Below, piece after piece: positions 10,903-11,281 of a stretch of DNA of 11,281 nt. Below the pieces are notes generated by a model. That model made no database searches, had not been told where the DNA came from, and saw nothing but the letters and a program-made list of their open reading frames with translations. Location of the stretch: contig CAYVNU010000031.1 of assembly GCA_964453265.1 (NCBI GenBank), positions 1-11,281 of the forward strand. The letters are read 5' to 3'. Within the stretch, counting starts at the first letter, position 1. Each line of letters starts with the position of its first letter. The position numbers and the translations under genes are program-made. Origin of the DNA: CAYVNU01 sp964453265 (GTDB lineage: Bacteria; Patescibacteriota; Doudnabacteria; UBA920).

Positions 10903-11127
10903 TCAGGCCTTGTCTGGCACTTGGCCTATGAATCTGTAATCAAGTATGTCAATGTGAATTGGATCAAAGCCATGAGTTTGGGCAATTCGGACCTCAAGAG
11001 AACTGACAGCCTCCACTGCCTCTTCTAAAGTACCCTTGTCTGGTATTTCAGTATTTAGGTCGACGAACATACCTCCAGCCGACTCTCTGTATGAGTTCCA
11101 GTACTGAACTCTGTATCGGAATTTCAT
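10903..11127 (-). CDS. small unknown protein, 74 aa
   Basis: I do not recognise a named family. The soluble protein begins MKFRYRVQYWNSYRESAGG, followed by an acidic helix-like stretch (TLEEAVEAVSSLEVRIAQ) and ends IHIDILDYRFIGQVPDKA. The strand-helix-strand pattern suggests a small alpha/beta fold. The start is well supported by AAAGGAG five bases upstream of the ATG, the best Shine-Dalgarno site in the window. It has its own promoter (11208-11234), a roughly 75-base leader that can be read as a 25-codon ORF, and its own terminator. The stop is TGA. It points toward rpsG (convergent). Its promoter resembles that of the 69-aa gene at 8966-9175, though the two proteins are not similar. Confidence 0.75.
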   Translation of the reverse strand: MKFRYRVQYWNSYRESAGGMFVDLNTEIPDKGTLEEAVEAVSSLEVRIAQTHGFDPIHIDILDYRFIGQVPDKA

Positions 11128-11204
11128 TATTTCTCCTTTCTCGCAGAGCGATTTGGCCTCTGTGGCCTGTCCTTTCCCGAGATCTTTGTTCGGGTAAACG
11201 ACAT
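11127..11204 (-). CDS. possible 25-aa basic leader peptide overlapping the 74-aa gene
   Basis: An open frame starts at ATG 11204, three bases after the -10 box, and stops at TAA 11129-11127; its final A is the first base of the next ATG (TAATG). The peptide starts MSFTRTKISGKDR and ends NRSARKEK, with about a third of residues Lys or Arg. It could couple translation to the 74-aa gene. However, the same bases can form CCCGA/TCGGG and GGCC/GGCC hairpins and include the Shine-Dalgarno site, so the frame may be chance. Confidence 0.35.
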   Translation of the reverse strand: MSFTRTKISGKDRPQRPNRSARKEK

Positions 11205-11207
11205 CAC

Positions 11208-11234
11208 AGAATATCAGAGAGCGAGATTTGTAAA
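11208..11234 (-). promoter_or_regulatory. promoter of the 74-aa gene
   Basis: On the minus strand: -35 TTTACA (11234-11229), a 15-base spacer with CTC repeats, and extended -10 TGATATTCT (11216-11208). It matches the promoter of the 69-aa gene at 23 of 25 positions. Confidence 0.66.
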
Positions 11235-11281
11235 GGCTATTAAAATAAAATTTTGTAATTATTAAATTTTAAATTTTTAAA

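Overview
The window looks like AT-rich chromosomal DNA of a Patescibacteria/Candidate Phyla Radiation bacterium, possibly of the Parcubacteria group, taken from a metagenome assembly. The evidence is the gene content: a very short GIY-YIG nuclease, a stand-alone winged-helix plus Cas2-like protein, DUF3048 and DUF4383 proteins, and a shortened L28 with CxxC pairs. The genes are small and mostly monocistronic, Shine-Dalgarno sites are few, and the intergenic DNA is full of palindromes. The placement is inference from family resemblance; the class is uncertain. TAA, TAG and TGA all act as stops (code 11).

Layout. 1-470: the 3' part of a tRNA-Pro(GGG), a GIY-YIG nuclease ORF, then a second broken copy of the tRNA anticodon arm containing hairpins. 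568-2982: a DoxX/DUF417-like membrane protein, the nucleotide pyrophosphatase Maf, a PaaX/Cas2-like protein bracketed by two related 38-nt palindromes, and a GNAT acetyltransferase. 3123-5295: a MacB/FtsX-type ABC exporter (permease, then ATPase), interrupted by a 100-N gap that looks like an assembly artefact. 5382-6919: DUF4383 membrane protein and a DUF3048 (YerB-like) membrane-anchored protein. 6968-7141 (minus): ribosomal protein L28. 7298-8806: site-2 protease, HIT-domain protein (TAATG overlap) and an unknown 120-aa protein. 8966-9175 (minus): a small unknown gene. 9254-10655: a strong promoter, a long possibly attenuated leader, then rpsL and rpsG. 10656-10902: repeat debris. 10903-11234 (minus): a second small unknown gene with its own promoter, leader and terminator.

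The most interesting signals are not protein families. (i) Five genes have an extended -10 box of the form TGnTAnnAT or TGnTATTTT followed by exactly six bases and then ATG, which predicts leaderless mRNAs. (ii) Several gene starts are preceded by paired inverted arrays of 7- or 8-base tandem units; in one case the last unit is the promoter -10 box. (iii) Two palindromes around the PaaX/Cas2-like gene differ by compensatory changes. (iv) The rpsL-rpsG leader contains an apparent terminator and a competing helix. (v) Two minus-strand small genes share a 23/25-identical promoter. (vi) A tRNA-Pro fragment duplication brackets a GIY-YIG nuclease. No CRISPR array, defence island or prophage is visible.
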